DNA from: Paramuribaculum sp.
GTDB lineage: Bacteria; Bacteroidota; Bacteroidia; Bacteroidales; Muribaculaceae
Assembly (NCBI GenBank): GCA_029058705.1
Contig: JAIDXA010000129.1
Coordinates: forward strand, 1 to 16,730
Direction: 5' to 3'
DNA length: 16,730 bases
A program made the translations under genes and the position numbers. The notes beneath the pieces were generated by a model that saw nothing but the letters and a program-made list of their open reading frames with translations, was not told the DNA's origin and searched no databases. Numbering within the stretch: the first letter of the stretch is position 1; every line of letters starts with the position of its first letter. Below, in pieces: positions 14,470-16,730 of the stretch.

Positions 14470-15504
14470 ATGGAACAAAACACTCCCCGACAGAAAAAAG
14501 TTTTGGTGGTTGGTGCAGGCGGCTTTATCGGCGGATTCATTGCCGAAGAATCGCTGCGTCGCGGTTATGACACATGGGTGGCTGTGCGCCGGACGACTTC
14601 CCGCCGCTATCTGACGGATCCTCGGCTTCACTTCGTCGAGCTTGACTATGATGACGCCAAGGCGCTTGCCGAGAGTCTCCGTTCTGCCCTGCCCGAAGGA
14701 GACCGCTGGGATTATATCGTTTATAACCTGGGGGCGACAAAATGTGTCAACTTCGCTGATTTCAATAGAATAAACTATCTGTATCTCTGCGATTTCGTTG
14801 AAGTGCTGCGCAAGGAATCGCTTATTCCAGAAAAGTTTCTCTACATGAGTTCCCTGAGTGCCCTCGGTCCTGGCGATGAGAAGGGTTATGAGCCACTGTC
14901 GTCAACGTCGATACCTCAGCCGAACACACGCTATGGAGTCTCCAAGATCAAAGCGGAGACATTTTTGCAGACCTGTCCTGACCTGCCTTGGATTATTTTC
15001 CGGCCGACCGGGGTCTATGGTCCTCATGAGAAGGATTATCTGATGATGATCCAGTCGATTGACCGGCATTTCGATTTCGGAATAGGATTCAGAAAGCAGA
15101 TGCTGACTTTTGTCTATGTCGAAGATCTTGTCGGGGCAATTTTTGACGCTCTGCGTTCTGAACACACTCTCAAAAAGAAATATATAATTTCTGAACCGCG
15201 GGCATATACCCAGAGGGAGTTCCGGCGCATTGTTGCCGGATTGCTCGGCGGACGGTTGGTCATTCCCCTGAGATTGCCGCTGTGGGTTGTCTATGCGGCG
15301 TCTGCCGTAGCTGAACGCTGGGGTACGCTTAAGGGCAAACCTTCGACGCTCAATCGTGATAAATTCAAGATAATGAAGCAGCGTAACTGGAACTGCGACG
15401 TCAGCGATGCGGTTGCTGATTTCGGCTTTGTTTCACGCTTTTCGCTTGAAAAAGGGATGCGTCGTACAGTCGAAGCCTATCAGAAACAAAAAAACAAAGC
15501 CTGA
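14470..15504 (+). CDS. NAD(P)-dependent epimerase/dehydratase (extended SDR family)
   Basis: A 344-residue extended short-chain dehydrogenase. It has the dinucleotide motif GAGGFIGG (15-22), YNLGATK (85-91), a catalytic serine region YMSSLSALGP (125-134), the YGVSK catalytic pair Y155/K159, and FRPTGVYGP, which is typical of sugar-nucleotide epimerases and 3-beta-HSD-like enzymes. The C-terminal half (about 195-344) is the variable substrate domain; its substrate cannot be assigned. An in-frame ATG at 14386 would add 28 residues but overlaps the recF start and lies upstream of the promoter, so 14470 is chosen. The small membrane protein follows after 5 nt. Confidence 0.88.
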   Translation: MEQNTPRQKKVLVVGAGGFIGGFIAEESLRRGYDTWVAVRRTTSRRYLTDPRLHFVELDYDDAKALAESLRSALPEGDRWDYIVYNLGATKCVNFADFNRINYLYLCDFVEVLRKESLIPEKFLYMSSLSALGPGDEKGYEPLSSTSIPQPNTRYGVSKIKAETFLQTCPDLPWIIFRPTGVYGPHEKDYLMMIQSIDRHFDFGIGFRKQMLTFVYVEDLVGAIFDALRSEHTLKKKYIISEPRAYTQREFRRIVAGLLGGRLVIPLRLPLWVVYAASAVAERWGTLKGKPSTLNRDKFKIMKQRNWNCDVSDAVADFGFVSRFSLEKGMRRTVEAYQKQKNKA

Positions 15505-15509
15505 AATCA

Positions 15510-15803
15510 ATGATATCGAATTTTCCTGACACACCCAAATGGATGACGGCGGTCATCATTGTCCTTCTGCTTCCTGTTTTTCAGTTTCCCTATCTGGTTG
15601 CTTCGGCTCCCGATGTGTCGACGGTGAAGACGCTGGTCTGGATCTATCCATTCTATTGTCTGGTAGCCGCATGGCTTGCCTGGCAGTGTTTTCCTCAGCG
15701 CCCTGCCCTGTCATGGATTCTTTTGGCGCTGATGGTAATGTCGCATGTCTCAGTGTGGTGTCTTGTGGCCATGACTCCTTCCGATCTTGATGTTATTGTC
15801 TGA
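15510..15803 (+). CDS. Small three-helix membrane protein of unknown function
   Basis: A 97-residue hydrophobic protein I do not recognise. Three predicted transmembrane stretches are seen at about 12-32 (TAVIIVLLLPVFQFPYLVA), 41-59 (TLVWIYPFYCLVAAWLAW) and 67-88 (LSWILLALMVMSHVSVWCLV), with short polar ends. There is no catalytic or metal motif. It is 5 nt after the epimerase gene and 22 nt before aroQ, well fitted into the operon, which argues that it is a real gene. Its role cannot be inferred from the sequence. Confidence 0.75.
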   Translation: MISNFPDTPKWMTAVIIVLLLPVFQFPYLVASAPDVSTVKTLVWIYPFYCLVAAWLAWQCFPQRPALSWILLALMVMSHVSVWCLVAMTPSDLDVIV

Positions 15804-15825
15804 CACTGTTTTTTAAGAGTCACAT

Positions 15826-16263
15826 ATGAAACTATTGATAATAAATGGCCCGAATCTGAACCTATTGGGATTGAGGCAACCGGAAATCTATGGATCGGAA
15901 TCCATGGATGACTGTCTGAAGCGTCTGCGTCAGCGCTTTCCGGAAATAGAAATCGATTATTGTCAGAGCAACCATGAAGGTGTCATTATCGACTTGATTC
16001 ACAAGAACGGAATGTCGGAAGCCGGTTGCGACGGAATAATTCTCAATGCCGGCGCTTACAGCCATACATCGCTTGCCATCGCAGACGCGATCGCGTCTGC
16101 GATGGTTCCGGTTGTAGAGGTGCATATCAGCAATGTGGCCTCTCGCGAGCCGATCCGTCGGGTCTCGATGATCGGCCCTGTCTGCCACGGTGTTGTCGCT
16201 GGTTTTGGCCTTGATAGTTACAGACTTGCAGTAGAGGCGTTTAAAGAGATTGTTGCGAGATGA
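15826..16263 (+). CDS. aroQ: Type II 3-dehydroquinate dehydratase
   Basis: This enzyme dehydrates 3-dehydroquinate to 3-dehydroshikimate in the shikimate pathway, as a dodecamer. In 145 residues it shows GPNLNLLG (8-15), the mobile loop RQPEIYG with R17 and catalytic Y22, QSNHEG (47-52), NAGAYSHTSLAIADAI (74-89), EVHISN with catalytic H100 and S102, and the end FGLDSY. Two spots are unusual: RQPE where RxEP-type sequences are common, and ISNVASREPIRRVS where family members usually have a histidine or tyrosine after V. The core active site is intact. The codons for residues about 84-93 form a perfect 30-bp palindrome. Its stop overlaps the pyruvate kinase start (ATGA, 16260-16263). Confidence 0.95.
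   Translation: MKLLIINGPNLNLLGLRQPEIYGSESMDDCLKRLRQRFPEIEIDYCQSNHEGVIIDLIHKNGMSEAGCDGIILNAGAYSHTSLAIADAIASAMVPVVEVHISNVASREPIRRVSMIGPVCHGVVAGFGLDSYRLAVEAFKEIVAR
16076..16105. repeat. Perfect 30-bp palindrome inside aroQ
   Basis: The half-site ccatcgcagacgcga (16076-16090) is followed with no spacer by its exact reverse complement (16091-16105); the flanking bases 16075 and 16106 could add a G-U pair in RNA. The centre contains GCGATCGC. It encodes the alanine-rich AIADAIASAM stretch of AroQ. Confidence 0.97.
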
Positions 16264-16730
16264 AGAAGCATTATGTAATGGCTACCGTTGCCGACAATCG
16301 CTGCACGCCGGAGTTTATCCGGTCGTTGCGAGATGCGGGGATGGAAAGTGTCAGGATAAATTCCGCTCATGTCAATGCCGGAACCTTCCGCAGAATGGTC
16401 GAAATTATCAGGGGAGTCGACAGCGGAATCAAGATCCTGATGGATACGAAAGGCCCTGAAATACGTACGACTGCCCTGCCCTCGCCGGTTCAGGTGGTTG
16501 AAGGCGATATGGTCTGTTTCGAATCCGGCTGGGCTGATTCTGTCGCAGGCCACATATTTGTGGCCGTAAGCGGGCTTGAAAGCTATCTGGAGGTCGGCAG
16601 GCAGATTCTTTTTGACGATGGAGACATCCGGTTTGAAGTTACCGCTGTAAACGGGACAGAGATCATTTGCCGTGCCATGAACAATGGGATTATGGATTCC
16701 AGAAAGACGGTTGCTTTTCCAGGAGTGGAG
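16260..16730 (+). CDS. pyk: Pyruvate kinase, N-terminal part (runs off the window)
   Basis: The frame is open from the ATG at 16260 to the last base, giving 157 codons of a protein normally of about 470-490 residues. HYVMATVADNRC (4-15) replaces the common KIVATIGPAS start, as I recall for Bacteroidales pyruvate kinases. SVRINSAHVN matches the family's RxNxSH substrate/nucleotide segment, and ILMDTKGPEIRT (59-70) is the strongest hallmark. The following stretch (about 75-157), with ILFDDGDIRFEV, is the inserted B domain lid. Pyruvate kinase transfers phosphate from phosphoenolpyruvate to ADP in glycolysis. It overlaps the aroQ stop by 4 nt, suggesting coupled translation. The catalytic lysine and metal-binding residues lie beyond the window. 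Confidence 0.9.
   Translation, partial: MKKHYVMATVADNRCTPEFIRSLRDAGMESVRINSAHVNAGTFRRMVEIIRGVDSGIKILMDTKGPEIRTTALPSPVQVVEGDMVCFESGWADSVAGHIFVAVSGLESYLEVGRQILFDDGDIRFEVTAVNGTEIICRAMNNGIMDSRKTVAFPGVE

Noticed and set aside
1..16730. CRISPR array, tRNA or rRNA genes, complete insertion sequence, defence or toxin-antitoxin system
   Set aside because: Reading both strands, I found no regularly spaced repeats, no tRNA-like TTCnA motif in a plausible gene, no transposase and no defence-system domains beyond the short RhuM-like remnant.

Overview
The window looks like chromosomal DNA of a Bacteroidota bacterium, most likely order Bacteroidales and perhaps a Muribaculaceae-like gut lineage. The lineage-typical evidence is the DUF4294 and DUF4271 proteins, a viroplasmin/RNase H1 fusion, a Bacteroidales-style pyruvate kinase N-terminus beside aroQ, upstream elements of the form TAnnTTTG (the Bacteroidota -7 box), weak Shine-Dalgarno sequences and several GTG/TTG starts. 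The family-level placement is an inference from gene content; no ribosomal RNA gene is present to confirm it.

Layout. 1-311: no intact gene; an imperfect 21-bp inverted repeat (55-75 / 140-160) sits directly against a short decayed stretch that resembles the end of a RhuM-family protein. 312-2062 (minus): a two-gene unit of an inner-membrane FMN-binding/4Fe-4S NosR-like protein followed by a membrane-anchored nitroreductase. 2063-2309: divergent promoter region. 2310-4604 (plus): nadB and a DUF4294 exported protein. 4659-8243 (plus): LOG-family phosphoribohydrolase, DUF4271 membrane protein, HemD-like protein, RNase P protein, YidD and a short TatD-like hydrolase, tightly packed. 8336-10734 (plus): shikimate kinase, a degenerate alanine-dehydrogenase/transhydrogenase-like protein and viroplasmin-RNase H. 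14391-10741 (minus): recF, a DUF721/DciA-like protein, a 4HBT thioesterase, a YbdG-type MscS channel and MscL. 14470-16730 (plus): SDR epimerase, a small three-helix membrane protein, aroQ and the first 157 codons of pyruvate kinase, which runs off the window.

How the genes fit together. Most are core housekeeping genes: NAD synthesis (nadB), two shikimate steps (aroK, aroQ), glycolysis (pyk), RNA processing and membrane insertion (rnpA, yidD), replication and repair (recF, DUF721, RNase H) and osmotic protection (two mechanosensitive channels side by side). The recurring design is compact operons with ATGA/GTGA overlaps (yidD/tatD, aroK/AlaDH-like, aroQ/pyk), led by promoters whose -7 box sometimes lies so close to the ATG that a leaderless mRNA is likely.

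I do not see a CRISPR array, tRNA, rRNA, complete insertion sequence or obvious defence island. The items most worth a second look are a perfect 30-bp palindrome inside aroQ, the AlaDH-like protein that has lost two catalytic positions, the predicted extracytoplasmic flavin electron chain ending in a nitroreductase, the HemD-like/DUF4271 pair, and the inverted repeat abutting the RhuM remnant.
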